Assembly (NCBI RefSeq): GCF_001270495.1
Contig: NZ_LGUR01000193.1
Span: 36,882-100,881 of the forward strand
DNA: 64,000 nucleotides
Source: Streptomyces viridochromogenes
GTDB lineage: Bacteria > Actinomycetota > Actinomycetes > Streptomycetales > Streptomycetaceae
Direction: 5' to 3'
The notes beneath the pieces were generated by a model. It was not told the DNA's origin. It did not search any database and saw only the letters and a list, made by a program, of their open reading frames with translations. Positions within the stretch are counted from its first letter, which is position 1; every line of letters starts with the position of its first letter. Positions 54,939-63,750 of the stretch are shown here, piece after piece. The position numbers and the translations under genes were made by a program.

Positions 54939-55358
54939 GGTCGATCCTTGCTGGTCGGGACGCGCATCGACGTAGAGCGGTCACGCGCCCGGTGGGGGGG
55001 AGCGGTCGGTTCCGGCGGGTTGGCCGCCCGGCCGCGTCTCATTCCTCGGATCCTCGATCCGCACACTGTCCGCACACAAAAGAGACCCTCGGCGTCAAGT
55101 GCGCCGAAGGTCCCCGCATTGCTACGGGCGTAGAGTCACCATACGTCAGGACACTGGTGGAAATGGAAGGACTTGAGACTCGGATCACAGGTGTCGAGGG
55201 AACCGCACACACCCTTTCCAAGGTCCTTTCCAGGATCGCACTTCGTAGGCATAGGTCTGTACCACAGGGCCGAAGGTAAGAGATCCGCCAACAGCTGGTA
55301 AGAATCAAGGCGCCCGATCACACCCCGGCTCTTGTCATGGGCGGACTACCATCAGGTC
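54939..55358. other. 420-base intergenic region between POT gene and two-component genes
   Basis: No gene with proper codon bias is seen. It holds a minus-strand terminator-like hairpin (55076-55110), a minus-strand -10-like TATGGT near 55140, A/T-richer sequence with repeats of AAGGTCCTTTCC type near 55218, and the divergent promoters for both flanking genes. Confidence 0.5.
55076..55110 (-). terminator. Terminator-like hairpin in the POT gene leader
   Basis: On the minus strand CCTTCGGCG pairs with CGCCGAGG around a short loop and is followed by GTCTCTTTTGTG. It lies about 140 bases before the POT start codon, so transcripts starting upstream of it would stop early. Confidence 0.55.
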
Positions 55359-56036
55359 ATGACCCGTGTACTGCTCGCCGAGGACGACGCGTCCATTTCG
55401 GAGCCGCTGGCCCGCGCACTGCGCCGGGAAGGGTACGAGGTCGAGGTGCGGGAGGACGGACCCACCGCACTCGACGCAGGAATGCAGGGCGGAATCGACC
55501 TGGTCGTGCTGGACCTCGGTCTCCCCGGCATGGACGGCCTGGAGGTGGCCCGCCGGCTGCGTGCCGAGGGCCACGCCGTGCCGGTCCTCATCCTGACCGC
55601 GCGCGCCGACGAGGTGGACACCGTCGTCGGACTGGACGCGGGCGCCGACGACTACGTCACCAAGCCCTTCCGGCTCGCCGAACTGCTCGCGCGGGTCCGG
55701 GCCCTGCTGCGGCGCGGTGCCGCCGAGCCCGCGCAGCCGCCCGCCACGCACGGCGTCCGGATCGACGTCGAGTCGCACCGTGCCTGGATGGGCGACGAGG
55801 AACTCCAGCTCACCGCCAAGGAGTTCGACCTGCTGCGGGTGCTCGTACGCGACGCCGGACGGGTCGTCACCCGGGACCAGCTGATGCGCGAGGTCTGGGA
55901 CACGACCTGGTGGTCGTCGACCAAGACGCTCGACATGCACATCTCCTGGTTGCGCAAGAAGCTGGGCGACGACGCGGCGAACCCTCGCTACATCGCGACG
56001 GTGCGGGGTGTCGGCTTCCGCTTCGAGAAGAGCTGA
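55359..56036 (+). CDS. Two-component response regulator, OmpR/PhoB family
   Basis: 225 residues. Receiver domain (about 1-118): acidic pocket LLAEDDAS, phospho-acceptor Asp in LVVLDLGLPGMDGLE, Thr in ILTARAD, Lys in YVTKPF. C-terminal winged helix (about 130-225): LTAKEFDLLRVLVRDAGRVVTRDQLMREVW ... STKTLDMHISWLRKKLGDDAANPRYIATVRGVGFRFE in blocks. There is no usable ribosome site; TACCAT lies six bases before ATG 55359, so it is probably leaderless. It works with the kinase encoded 72 bases downstream; target genes are not evident. Confidence 0.95.
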   Translation: MTRVLLAEDDASISEPLARALRREGYEVEVREDGPTALDAGMQGGIDLVVLDLGLPGMDGLEVARRLRAEGHAVPVLILTARADEVDTVVGLDAGADDYVTKPFRLAELLARVRALLRRGAAEPAQPPATHGVRIDVESHRAWMGDEELQLTAKEFDLLRVLVRDAGRVVTRDQLMREVWDTTWWSSTKTLDMHISWLRKKLGDDAANPRYIATVRGVGFRFEKS

Positions 56037-56108
56037 GCGAAGAGCCGAGCGAACAGCCGAGCATCACGTCCGCACAGGTACGTGAGCCGTACAGACAGAT
56101 AACAGGAC

Positions 56109-57380
56109 ATGCGCCGCCGACTGATTCAGTCCACCCTCGCCGTGGTTCTCGTCGTGATCGCCGTCTTCGGCGTGTCACTGGTGATCGTCGAAACACGGAC
56201 GATCACCAGCACCGCCCAGGAGAGGGTGGACACCGAGGCGGTGCGGCTGGCCAGCATCGTGGACAGCCGCCTGCTCGGCGAGGAGACCGTGGACGCGGCG
56301 GTGCTGCGCGACCAGATCCAGGGGGATCGTTACGCCGAGATCCGGATCCCGGGCGAGCGGCTGATCGAGGTGGGCACCAAGCCCACCGGTGACGTCATCA
56401 GCGCCGAGGAGACGGGCGAGGAGGGCGAGACGGTCACCGTGCAGGAGCCGCGCTCGTCGGTCACGCGCGAGGTCGGCCGTACGTTGCTGATCATCGCGGC
56501 GGTGGCGTTGCTGGCGGTGATCGCGGCGGTCCTGCTGGCGGTGCGCCAGGCCAACCGGCTCGCCTCCCCGCTCACCGACCTGGCGGAGACGGCGGAACGC
56601 CTCGGCTCGGGCGACCCCCGCCCCCGGCACAAGCGGTACGGCGTCCACGAGCTGGACCGCGTCGCGGACGTCCTCGACTCCTCCGCCGAGCGCATCGCCC
56701 GCATGCTCACGGCGGAACGCCGCCTCGCCGCGGACGCCTCCCACCAGCTCCGCACCCCGCTCACGGCACTCTCCATGCGCCTGGAGGAGATCACCCTCAC
56801 CGACGACCCCGAGACGGTGAAGGAAGAAGCGACGATCGCCCTGACCCAAGTGGAGCGCCTCACGGACGTGGTCGAACGCCTCCTCACCAACTCCCGCGAC
56901 CCCCGCAACGGCTCCGCCGTCACCTTCGATCTCGACGAGGTCATCCAGCAGCAGCTGGCGGAGTGGCGCCCCGCGTACCGCAGCGCCGGACGCGCGATCG
57001 TCAGCTCGGGCAAGCGGCACCTGGAGGCCGTCGGCACCCCGGGCGCGGTCGCCCAGGTCCTCGCCGCCCTGATCGAGAACTCCCTCATGCACGGCGGCGG
57101 CACCGTGGCCCTGCGCACCCGCGTCACCGGCAACCAGGCGGTCATCGAGGTCACGGACGAGGGCCCCGGCATCCCGGCCGACCTGGGCGCCCGCATCTTC
57201 GAGCGAGCCATCAGCGGCCGCAACTCCACCGGCATCGGCCTCGCAGTCGCCCGCGACCTGGCGGAAGCGGACGGCGGCCGCCTGGAAATGCTCCAGACCA
57301 AGCCCCCGGTCCTGGCCCTGTTCCTCTCCCGCACACCCCCACCGAAACTGAGCCAGGAGTCGGGCCCGACGGTCAGGTAG
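56109..57380 (+). CDS. Two-component sensor histidine kinase
   Basis: 423 residues. Two membrane helices (STLAVVLVVIAVFGVSLVIVE and TLLIIAAVALLAVIAAVLLAV) enclose a ~100-residue extracytoplasmic sensor region. A HAMP-like segment follows, then the phosphoacceptor H box ADASHQLRTPLTALSMRLEE, N box QVLAALIENSLMHGGG, G1 EVTDEGPGIPADLG, and G2 NSTGIGLAVARDLAEADGG. The gap before it contains a short tandem repeat (GAGCGAA-GAGCC units at about 56034-56065). AGGAC precedes ATG 56109. It is the partner of the upstream response regulator; the signal is unknown. Confidence 0.94.
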   Translation: MRRRLIQSTLAVVLVVIAVFGVSLVIVETRTITSTAQERVDTEAVRLASIVDSRLLGEETVDAAVLRDQIQGDRYAEIRIPGERLIEVGTKPTGDVISAEETGEEGETVTVQEPRSSVTREVGRTLLIIAAVALLAVIAAVLLAVRQANRLASPLTDLAETAERLGSGDPRPRHKRYGVHELDRVADVLDSSAERIARMLTAERRLAADASHQLRTPLTALSMRLEEITLTDDPETVKEEATIALTQVERLTDVVERLLTNSRDPRNGSAVTFDLDEVIQQQLAEWRPAYRSAGRAIVSSGKRHLEAVGTPGAVAQVLAALIENSLMHGGGTVALRTRVTGNQAVIEVTDEGPGIPADLGARIFERAISGRNSTGIGLAVARDLAEADGGRLEMLQTKPPVLALFLSRTPPPKLSQESGPTVR

Positions 57381-57430
57381 CAGGACGGGCACGCGACCCA
57401 GGTCACTTCTCGACGCCGGTCCAGCATCTT

Positions 57431-57560
57431 CAGCCCGTCCGGCGTTTGAGGACGAGGCCCCTTAAGGGCCGATAGCGGGGTCTGGGGCGGCAGCCCCAGC
57501 GGGGTCGGAGGGGCGGGAGCCCCTTCAAGGGATGGGACGGGTAGGGGCGGCGGGGGCGAG
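57431..57560. repeat. Half copy of the 208-bp hairpin repeat
   Basis: CAGCCCGTCCGGCGTTTGAG starts it, followed by GACGAGGCC, a GGGGTCTGGGGC/GCAGCCCCAG part, and it ends with GATGGGACGGGTAGGGGCGG and CGGGGGCGAG. This matches the right half of the element at 26115-26322 in order, with small insertions (AGCCCCTTCAAGGG). It lies between the convergent sensor-kinase and GtrA genes and may act as a terminator. Confidence 0.8.
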
Positions 57561-57571
57561 AACCGCCCGGC

Positions 57572-58129
57572 TCAACCCACCCGCTGCCGAATCCGCGCCT
57601 TCTCAGCCTGCCCCCGCCGCTCCAGGAACGATTCCGCGTCGGCCACCGCCTCCTCGGCGGGCAGCGCACGGAACACCCACGTCCGGTACGACCAGAACCG
57701 GAACAGCGTCGCCACACCGATTCCGAGGAACTTGAAGACGTTGCTCTGCAACGGGCTGTCCCACCCGAAGCCGTACGTCGCCGCGTACAGCACACCGTTC
57801 TCGATCACGAGACCGACCACGCTGAACAGCAGGAACAGGCTCAGTTCCTTCGTACGGTGGCTCTTGTCGCGGTTCCGGTACGTGAAGTAGCGGTAGCCGA
57901 CGTAGTTGGAGAAGGTCGCGACGACGGTCGCGATGACGCTCGCCCGTACCACCTGGAGATCGGTCACATGCCGTACCAGGTTGAACACGAGGAAGTTGAC
58001 CAGGACCCCGGTCCCGCCCACCGCGCCGAACTTGGCCACCTCACGCATCAGCTGGTCGAAGCGCTGCCGGACGGCACTGCGAGATGCCGGAGGAGGCGCC
58101 GATTGAAGCCCCGAGGAACCACGTCCCAT
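57572..58129 (-). CDS. GtrA-like family membrane protein
   Basis: 185 residues with four membrane helices of the GtrA/DPMS type: FGAVGGTGVLVNFLVFNLV, a second with VIATVVATFSNYVGYRYFTYRNRD (the N-x-x-x-N/Y-R-x-F/W-T/V-F motif), LSLFLLFSVVGLVIENGVLYAA and VFKFLGIGVATLFRFWSYRTWVF. Members are thought to flip or support polyprenyl-phosphate-linked sugars during cell-wall glycan modification. AGGAG lies ten bases before ATG 58129. It is divergent from purK; this pair is conserved in Streptomyces. Confidence 0.92.
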   Translation of the reverse strand: MGRGSSGLQSAPPPASRSAVRQRFDQLMREVAKFGAVGGTGVLVNFLVFNLVRHVTDLQVVRASVIATVVATFSNYVGYRYFTYRNRDKSHRTKELSLFLLFSVVGLVIENGVLYAATYGFGWDSPLQSNVFKFLGIGVATLFRFWSYRTWVFRALPAEEAVADAESFLERRGQAEKARIRQRVG

Positions 58130-58275
58130 GGTCGTGAAGGCTCCTGTCGGTCGGTTTGTCGGTCGGTTTCGTCAACTCAGCCATGCTAACCACCCCCCTC
58201 GTCGATTGCCTGTGCGCAAGCTCATAGGCCGGAAAGAGACCGGGAAAACTCCGGTAAGAGGCCGGACGAAAAGCA

Positions 58276-58340
58276 CGAAACCAGAGCCCGAAGGGCGCGA
58301 AACCAAAGCCCGAAGGGGCGCGGAACCAAGGCGGCGAAGG
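58276..58340. repeat. Tandem 22-23-base repeats upstream of purK
   Basis: CGAAACCAGAGCCCGAAGGG and CGAAACCAAAGCCCGAAGGG begin at 58276 and 58298, followed by a diverged third unit CGGAACCAAGGCGGCGAAGG at 58321. The stretch is purine-rich on the plus strand and ends 43 bases before the purK start. Confidence 0.7.
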
Positions 58341-58382
58341 ACGGAAAATCGGCCGCCGCGGCGTGGCCGATACGCTAGGGGC

Positions 58383-59543
58383 GTGACGTTCCCGGTAGTC
58401 GGCATGGTCGGCGGGGGCCAGCTCGCTCGTATGACACACGAGTCGGGCATCCCGTTGGGCATCAGGTTCAAGCTTCTCAGTGACACCCCTCAGGATTCCG
58501 CGGCGCAGGTCGTCAGCGATGTCGTCCTCGGCGACTATCGCGACCTCGACACGCTCCGCGAGTTCGCGAGGGGCTGCGATGTGATCACTTTCGATCACGA
58601 ACATGTACCCACCGAGCACCTCAGGGCTCTGGAGGCGGACGGCATCCCCGTGCGCCCGGGCCCCGACGCGCTCGTGCACGCCCAGGACAAGGGGGTGATG
58701 CGAGCGAGGCTCGACGCGATCGGGGTGCCCTGCCCCCGGCACCGCATCGTGACCGATCCACAGGACGTGGCCGCCTTCGCGGCCGAGGGCCTTCCCGAAG
58801 GCGCCGAGGGCGACGGCTTCCCGGTCGTCCTCAAGACCGTCCGTGGCGGCTACGACGGCAAGGGCGTCTGGGTCGTCGACTCACCCGAGGAGGCCGAGGA
58901 CCCGTTCCGCGCCGGCGTCCCGGTCCTCGCCGAGGAGAAGGTCGACTACGTCCGCGAACTCGCGGCGAACGTCGTCCGCTCCCCGCACGGCCAGGCCGTG
59001 GCCTACCCCGTGGTCGAGTCCCAGCAGGTCAACGGCGTCTGCGACACGGTCATCGCCCCCGCCCCCGACCTGGACGAGACCCTCGCGCTCAAGGCCGAGC
59101 AGCTCGCCCTGACGATCGCCAAGGAGCTGGACGTCGTCGGCCACCTCGCCGTGGAGCTGTTCCAGACCCGCGACGGCCGCATCCTCGTCAACGAGCTGGC
59201 GATGCGCCCGCACAACTCGGGCCACTGGACCCAGGACGGCGCCATAACCTCGCAGTTCGCCAACCACGTCCGGGCCGTCCTCGACCTCCCCCTCGGCGAC
59301 CCGCGCCCGCGCGCCAAGTGGACGGTCATGGTCAACGTCCTCGGCGGCGACTACCCGGACATGTACTCCGCGTACCTGCACTGCATGGCCCGCGACCCGC
59401 AGCTCAAGATCCACATGTACGGCAAGGACGTGAAGCCCGGCCGCAAGGTGGGCCACGTCAACACCTACGGCGACGACCTGGACGACGTGCTGGAGCGCGC
59501 ACGTCACGCAGCCGGCTACCTGAAGGGCACGATCACCGAATGA
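58383..59543 (+). CDS. purK: N5-carboxyaminoimidazole ribonucleotide synthase
   Basis: 386-residue ATP-grasp enzyme of purine synthesis: AIR + ATP + bicarbonate gives N5-CAIR. N-terminal [16 protein letters not shown]-grasp motifs [18 protein letters not shown] and [17 protein letters not shown], and the metal site [27 protein letters not shown] are typical. It has no Shine-Dalgarno sequence; TACGCT lies six bases before the GTG, so it is probably leaderless. The stop overlaps purE (ATGA). Tandem repeats lie just upstream of its promoter. Confidence 0.96.
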   Translation: MTFPVVGMVGGGQLARMTHESGIPLGIRFKLLSDTPQDSAAQVVSDVVLGDYRDLDTLREFARGCDVITFDHEHVPTEHLRALEADGIPVRPGPDALVHAQDKGVMRARLDAIGVPCPRHRIVTDPQDVAAFAAEGLPEGAEGDGFPVVLKTVRGGYDGKGVWVVDSPEEAEDPFRAGVPVLAEEKVDYVRELAANVVRSPHGQAVAYPVVESQQVNGVCDTVIAPAPDLDETLALKAEQLALTIAKELDVVGHLAVELFQTRDGRILVNELAMRPHNSGHWTQDGAITSQFANHVRAVLDLPLGDPRPRAKWTVMVNVLGGDYPDMYSAYLHCMARDPQLKIHMYGKDVKPGRKVGHVNTYGDDLDDVLERARHAAGYLKGTITE

Positions 59544-60079
59544 GTACCGCTGCCGGCCCCCTCGTGGGCATCGTCATGGGGTCGGACTCCGACTGGCCCG
59601 TCATGGAGGCCGCCGCGCAGGCCCTGGACGAGTTCGAGATCGCGTACGAGGTCGACGTCGTCTCCGCGCACCGTATGCCCCGCGAGATGGTCACGTACGG
59701 CGAGCAGGCGGCCGAGCGCGGCCTGAAGGTGATCATCGCCGGGGCCGGGGGCGCCGCCCACCTCCCCGGCATGCTCGCCTCGGTCACGCCGCTGCCGGTC
59801 ATCGGCGTCCCGGTCCCGCTGAAGTACCTGGACGGCATGGACTCCCTGCTGTCCATCGTGCAGATGCCGGCCGGCGTCCCGGTCGCCACCGTCTCCGTCG
59901 CCGGCGCGCGCAACGCCGGTCTGCTCGCCGCCCGTATCCTCGCCGCCCACGACGAGGACCTGCTCCAGCGGATGCGCGACTTCCAGCAGGAGCTCAACGA
60001 CCAGGCCACCGAGAAGGGCAAGCGGCTGCGCGCCAAGGTGGAGGGCGCGAGCGGCTTCGGCTTCGGCTCGGGGAAGTGA
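59540..60079 (+). CDS. purE: N5-carboxyaminoimidazole ribonucleotide mutase
   Basis: 179-residue class I PurE converting N5-CAIR to CAIR. The family signatures are [60 protein letters not shown] and [20 protein letters not shown], with the catalytic His in SAHR. ATG 59540 overlaps the purK stop, and its own stop overlaps the dipeptidase GTG, so the three are tightly co-translated. Confidence 0.97.
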   Translation: MSTAAGPLVGIVMGSDSDWPVMEAAAQALDEFEIAYEVDVVSAHRMPREMVTYGEQAAERGLKVIIAGAGGAAHLPGMLASVTPLPVIGVPVPLKYLDGMDSLLSIVQMPAGVPVATVSVAGARNAGLLAARILAAHDEDLLQRMRDFQQELNDQATEKGKRLRAKVEGASGFGFGSGK

Positions 60080-61269
60080 CGACGATGACCTCCCTGGAGG
60101 AAGCCCGGGAACTCCTGCGCGAGTTCCCGGTCGTCGACGGTCACAACGACCTCCCGTGGGCCCTGCGCCAACAGGTCCGCTACGACCTCGACGCCCGCGA
60201 CATCGCCACCGACCAGGTCGCCCACCTGCACACCGACATCCCGCGCCTGCGCGAGGGCGGCGTCGGCGCGCAGTACTGGTCGGTGTACGTCCGCTCGGAC
60301 TACGCCGGCGACAAGGCGGTCAGCGCCACCCTCGAACAGATCGACTGCGTACGGCAGTTGCTGGCGCGCTACCCGGCCGACCTGCGCCCGGCGCTGACGG
60401 CGGCGGACATGGAGGCGGCGCGCGCGGAGGGCCGTATCGCCTCCCTGATCGGCGCGGAGGGCGGCCACTCCATCGCCGGCTCCCTCGCCACGTTGCGGGC
60501 GTTGTACGCGCTCGGGGTCCGCTACATGACGCTCACCCACAACGACAACATCGCGTGGGCCGACTCGGCGACGGACGAGCCCGGGGTGGGCGGCCTGTCC
60601 GCTTTCGGCCGCGAGGTCGTCCGGGAGATGAACCGCGTGGGCATGCTCGTCGACCTCTCGCACGTGGCGGCGACGACGATGCGCGACGCGCTGGACACCA
60701 CGTCGGCCCCCGTGATCTTCTCCCACTCCTCCTCGCGCACGGTGTGCGACCACCCGCGCAACATCCCCGACGACGTCCTGGAACGCATTCCGGGCAACGG
60801 CGGCGTCGCGATGGTGACGTTCGTGCCGAAGTTCGTCCTGCGGGCGGCGGCCGACTGGACGGCCGAGGCCGACGCGAACATGCGTGCGCACGGCTTCCAC
60901 CACCTCGACACGACCGCCGAGGCGATGAAGGTGCACCGCGCCTTCGAGGAGACCACCCCGCGCCCGGTCGCCACGGTGTCCACGGTCGCGGACCACCTGG
61001 ACCACATGCGCGAGGTCGCCGGCATCGACCACCTCGGCATCGGCGGCGACTACGACGGCACGGCCTTCACCCCCGACGGCCTGAACGACGTCTCCGGCTA
61101 CCCCAACCTGCTCGCCGAACTGCTGGACCGCGGCTGGTCCAAGCCCGACCTGGCCAAGCTGACCTGGAAGAACGCCGTGCGGGTGCTGGGGGCCGCCGAG
61201 GATGCGGCCCGCGACCTTCAGGCGACGCGCGGCCCGTCCAACGCGACGATCGAGGAGCTGGACGGGTAG
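60076..61269 (+). CDS. Membrane dipeptidase (renal dipeptidase family)
   Basis: 397-residue binuclear zinc peptidase of the M19 family. Metal ligands: [11 protein letters not shown] (His, Asp), GAEGGHSI (bridging Glu), [15 protein letters not shown] (His) and [17 protein letters not shown] (His), and the Asp in [10 protein letters not shown]. There is no signal peptide or membrane anchor, so it acts in the cytoplasm. Its S. coelicolor counterpart (SCO3058, from memory) is a characterised L-Xaa-D-Xaa dipeptidase, so D-amino-acid dipeptides are a likely substrate. The GTG start overlaps purE (GTGA). Confidence 0.95.
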   Translation: MTTMTSLEEARELLREFPVVDGHNDLPWALRQQVRYDLDARDIATDQVAHLHTDIPRLREGGVGAQYWSVYVRSDYAGDKAVSATLEQIDCVRQLLARYPADLRPALTAADMEAARAEGRIASLIGAEGGHSIAGSLATLRALYALGVRYMTLTHNDNIAWADSATDEPGVGGLSAFGREVVREMNRVGMLVDLSHVAATTMRDALDTTSAPVIFSHSSSRTVCDHPRNIPDDVLERIPGNGGVAMVTFVPKFVLRAAADWTAEADANMRAHGFHHLDTTAEAMKVHRAFEETTPRPVATVSTVADHLDHMREVAGIDHLGIGGDYDGTAFTPDGLNDVSGYPNLLAELLDRGWSKPDLAKLTWKNAVRVLGAAEDAARDLQATRGPSNATIEELDG

Positions 61270-61284
61270 CGGTCGGGGCAGGAC

Positions 61285-61683
61285 TCAGGGCTGCCCGATG
61301 GGCTGCTCGATCCGGCAGAGGCAGAACGGATGCCCCGCCGGGTCGGCGTACACCCGGAAGTCCTCCTTGTCCTCCGCGTGCAGCAACCGCGCACCCAGCG
61401 CCAGCACCTTCTCCTGGGCGGCCTCGACCTCCTCCCAGGTGGCCCCGGCGTCGAAGTCGAGATGGAACTGCTGGGAGTTGCGGTCGGCCCGCGGCCACTC
61501 CGGCGGGGCGTGGCCGGGCGCCGGCTGGAAGGCGAGCCGCGGTCCGCCCGGCAGCCGGAGGACGACCCACGCGGGGTCGTCGTCCTCGGGCGTACCGCCG
61601 CCGACGCCGGCGTAGAAGCGGGCGAGGGCGCGCGGGTCGGGGCAGTCGATGACGACGGAACGCAGACGTGCCGCTGGAGCCAT
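61285..61683 (-). CDS. VOC (glyoxalase/bleomycin-resistance fold) protein
   Basis: 132 residues: a single vicinal-oxygen-chelate unit with VVIDCPDPRALARFYAGVGG, RLAFQPAPGHAPPEWPRADRNSQQFHLDFD in blocks, and FRVYADPAGHPFCLC near the end (metal-binding His and Glu-type positions). ATG 61683 with GGGAGG upstream is chosen; the frame runs further but lacks a site. It is about 50% identical by eye to the next VOC protein, so these are tandem duplicates. Substrate unknown. Confidence 0.88.
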   Translation of the reverse strand: MAPAARLRSVVIDCPDPRALARFYAGVGGGTPEDDDPAWVVLRLPGGPRLAFQPAPGHAPPEWPRADRNSQQFHLDFDAGATWEEVEAAQEKVLALGARLLHAEDKEDFRVYADPAGHPFCLCRIEQPIGQP

Positions 61684-61726
61684 GGGTCCTCCCGGGATCA
61701 GGGCGTGATCGGCAGGCGCGGTCGGA

Positions 61727-62086
61727 TCAGCCGGCGCACAGGCAGAACGGGTGCCCGGCCGGGTCCGCGTAAACCCTGAAGGTCCGCGAGCGGTCATCGG
61801 TCTCCAGCGGCTTCGCCCCGAGCGCCAGCACCTCCTTCTCGGCCGTGTCCAGGTCCTCGACGGTCAGGTCCAGATGGAACTGCTGCGAGTGCTCGGGCGA
61901 GGGCCACTGCGGCGGTACGTAACCGGGCGCGGCCTGGAACGCCAGCGCCGGCCCGCCGGGCACCTTCAGGTCCAGCCAGTCCCCCTCGTCCACGATGCTG
62001 CCGCCGAGCACGCGCGCGTAGAAGTCGGCGAGGGCGCGCGGGTCGGGACAGTCCAGGACGACGGCACCCACTGTGGCGATGGCCAT
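61727..62086 (-). CDS. VOC (glyoxalase-like) protein, paralogue
   Basis: 119 residues: VGAVVLDCPDPRALADFYARVLGG, LAFQAAPGYVPPQWPSPEHSQQFHLDL in blocks, and the closing FRVYADPAGHPFCLC shared with its neighbour. RBS GAGGAGGAAG precedes ATG 62086. It is separated by 43 bases from its paralogue, and the two are likely one operon. The promoter region is shared with the divergent CGNR gene and contains a GGTAAC palindrome. Confidence 0.9.
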   Translation of the reverse strand: MAIATVGAVVLDCPDPRALADFYARVLGGSIVDEGDWLDLKVPGGPALAFQAAPGYVPPQWPSPEHSQQFHLDLTVEDLDTAEKEVLALGAKPLETDDRSRTFRVYADPAGHPFCLCAG

Positions 62087-62143
62087 GACTTCCTCCTCGA
62101 AGACTGGGTTTCCCGTTGCCGTTACTCATATATGCCAGCAACC

Positions 62144-62158
62144 GGTAACGCGGTTACC
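62144..62158. promoter_or_regulatory. Candidate operator in divergent promoter region
   Basis: A perfect inverted repeat GGTAAC-GCG-GTTACC, with related half-sites GTTAC (62121) and GGTAAC (62177). It lies between the VOC operon and the CGNR regulator gene, whose product is the natural candidate binder. Confidence 0.4.
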
Positions 62159-62222
62159 TCATGCTCTCGCATTGGGGGTAACCTCGCAAGGGGATTCGGT
62201 GAGCGAGGGATAGCGTTCAGCC

Positions 62223-62723
62223 ATGAGTGAGAGATCGCCCGCACCCGGGGGCCTGGAGCTGGTCCAGTCCCTGGTCAACACGCTGGACATCGAGTCGGGC
62301 GCCGACTCGCTGGACACGGCGGAGGGCCGGGCGCGCTTCGGGCTGGCCGAGGAGGACATACCCGGCGCGCGGGAGCTGCGGGAGTCCCTGCGCGTGGCCC
62401 TCCTCGCCCACGCCGGCCATCCGCCGCACCGCACGGTGACCCCGCTCGGCGACCTGCTCGCGGCGAGCCCGCTGGTGGTGGCGGTCGACGCCGTCGACGG
62501 TTCGGCCACCCTCGCCCCCGCGGCGGCGGGCCCGCTCCTTTCCCGCGTGGCGACGGCCATCGCCCTGGCCCTCGTCGAGGGCACCTGGACCCGTCTCAAG
62601 GCCTGCGAGGCGGCCGACTGCCACTGGGCGTACTACGACCGCAGCCCGGCGGGGCGCGGCCGCTGGTGCTCGATGCAGGTGTGCGGGGCGCGCGCGAAGA
62701 TGCGGCGCTATCGGGCCAAGTGA
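62223..62723 (+). CDS. CGNR zinc-finger (ABATE-domain) transcriptional regulator
   Basis: 166 residues. The N-terminal two thirds is the ABATE ligand-binding-like domain (LVQSLVNTLDIESGADSLD, LRESLRVALLAHAGHPPH), and the C-terminal zinc finger reads KACEAADCHWAYYDRSPAGRGRWCSMQVCGARAKMRRYR in blocks, with four cysteines of the CGNR type (here CGAR in place of CGNR). Such proteins are probably DNA-binding regulators. There is no ribosome site; TAGCGT lies six bases before ATG 62223, so it is likely leaderless. It probably regulates itself and the divergent VOC genes. Confidence 0.92.
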   Translation: MSERSPAPGGLELVQSLVNTLDIESGADSLDTAEGRARFGLAEEDIPGARELRESLRVALLAHAGHPPHRTVTPLGDLLAASPLVVAVDAVDGSATLAPAAAGPLLSRVATAIALALVEGTWTRLKACEAADCHWAYYDRSPAGRGRWCSMQVCGARAKMRRYRAK

Positions 62724-62841
62724 GCGGGCCGGCCGCCGACCGTCGCCGGGCGGGCCGCCGCCCAGGGGTTTCGAAAGCCCCGCACAGCACCCACGGCGTC
62801 CGGCACGCGCGGGCATCGCACGGGACTTTCGGAACACCCCC

Positions 62842-63010
62842 CTAGGGCCTGTATTGAGTTGCTCCGCGGCGTCGCGACGCCCGGCACGCACTCTCGGCGC
62901 ACCGGCCAAATGCCCTAGTAGCTCCGCTACGAGGACATTCGTCCGGCACGCCGAGAGCACGCATCGAACGCCGCTCCTTCCTCCACGGAGCAACTCAATA
63001 CAGGCCCTAG
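62842..63010. mobile_element. 169-bp foldback (MITE-like) element
   Basis: A perfect 25-bp inverted repeat: CTAGGGCCTGTATTGAGTTG plus CTCCG (62842-62866) matches in reverse complement 62986-63010. The whole interior is also imperfectly self-complementary (CTCTCGGCGCACCGG against CCGGCACGCCGAGAG), with a perfect tip GTAGC-TCC-GCTAC (62918-62930). The terminal CTAG on each side could be a 4-bp target duplication. It has no coding capacity. It looks like a non-autonomous element mobilised by a transposase elsewhere. Confidence 0.8.
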
Positions 63011-63750
63011 TCCCCCACCTCCTCGCGGGTCCGCGACGCCCGTGAGCCCACCAGCAGCAGGCACAGCACCGCGACGCCCGCGACGATCCCGGTCAGGACG
63101 AGCAAGGGGTCCAGCGGTCGGGCCGCCGCCGCGGTGACCTGGGTCTGTGGCATCGAGGCCGCCGTGGGCGTCGGTGACGGCGAGGCATGCCGCGCGGCCG
63201 CCGGGGCCGACGTGGAGGGCTTGGACGGGGCGGGCGAGGACGCCGGTGAGCGCGTCGCCGTCGTCGGGCTGGGGGCAGCCGCGTGATGACCCGCCGTATG
63301 GCTTCTGGAGGTCTGGTTCCCGGACGACTGGCTGCCGGAGTCCGCCCCGGCCCTCGAGTGGTCGTGCGTCGGCGCGGCCGCCGAGGTCGCCGGGGCTGCC
63401 GGCTGGACCATGATCCGGGCGGTCATGTTCGGGTGGACGGTGCAGTAGTAGGCGTACGCCCCCGGCGTGGTGAACGTGAAGCTCCAACTGCCGCCCTTGT
63501 TCAGCATGGGGGAGTGGAAGGCGGCCGGGCCGGAGCTGGTCTTCACGTCGTGCGGTGCGGTGTCCTGGTTGGTCCAGGTCACCGTGGAACCGGCGGTGAC
63601 GGTCAGCGTCGCCGGGCTGAAGGCGTACCCGCTCATGGCCACCCGGTACGTCGCCGCAGCCGCCCGGCCGCCGGGCACCAGGAACAGCAGCCCGAGCAGG
63701 ACGGACAGGGCGAGCACGGCCCCCTGGACCGGTCGCCGGGCCGCCCTCAC
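63007..63750 (-). CDS. Secreted cupredoxin-domain protein with membrane tail
   Basis: 247 residues. A signal peptide (LSVLLGLLFLVPGGRAAAA) is followed by a ~90-residue plastocyanin-like domain: VAMSGYAFSPATLTVTAGSTVTWTNQDTAPHDV in blocks, then YAYYCTVHPNMTARIMV with the type I copper ligands His...Cys-x-x-His-x-x-Met. A Ser/Pro/Ala linker and a C-terminal membrane helix (LLVLTGIVAGVAVLCLLLVG) follow. The stop codon TAG (63007-63009) is supplied by the end of the foldback element, so the original C-terminus may be altered. GTG 63750 overlaps the upstream gene's stop. Confidence 0.9.
   Translation of the reverse strand: MRAARRPVQGAVLALSVLLGLLFLVPGGRAAAATYRVAMSGYAFSPATLTVTAGSTVTWTNQDTAPHDVKTSSGPAAFHSPMLNKGGSWSFTFTTPGAYAYYCTVHPNMTARIMVQPAAPATSAAAPTHDHSRAGADSGSQSSGNQTSRSHTAGHHAAAPSPTTATRSPASSPAPSKPSTSAPAAARHASPSPTPTAASMPQTQVTAAAARPLDPLLVLTGIVAGVAVLCLLLVGSRASRTREEVGD

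Noticed and set aside
55039..55308. 89-codon minus-strand open frame before the POT transporter gene
   Set aside because: Codon bias is poor, it is interrupted by a terminator-like hairpin, and no motif is seen.
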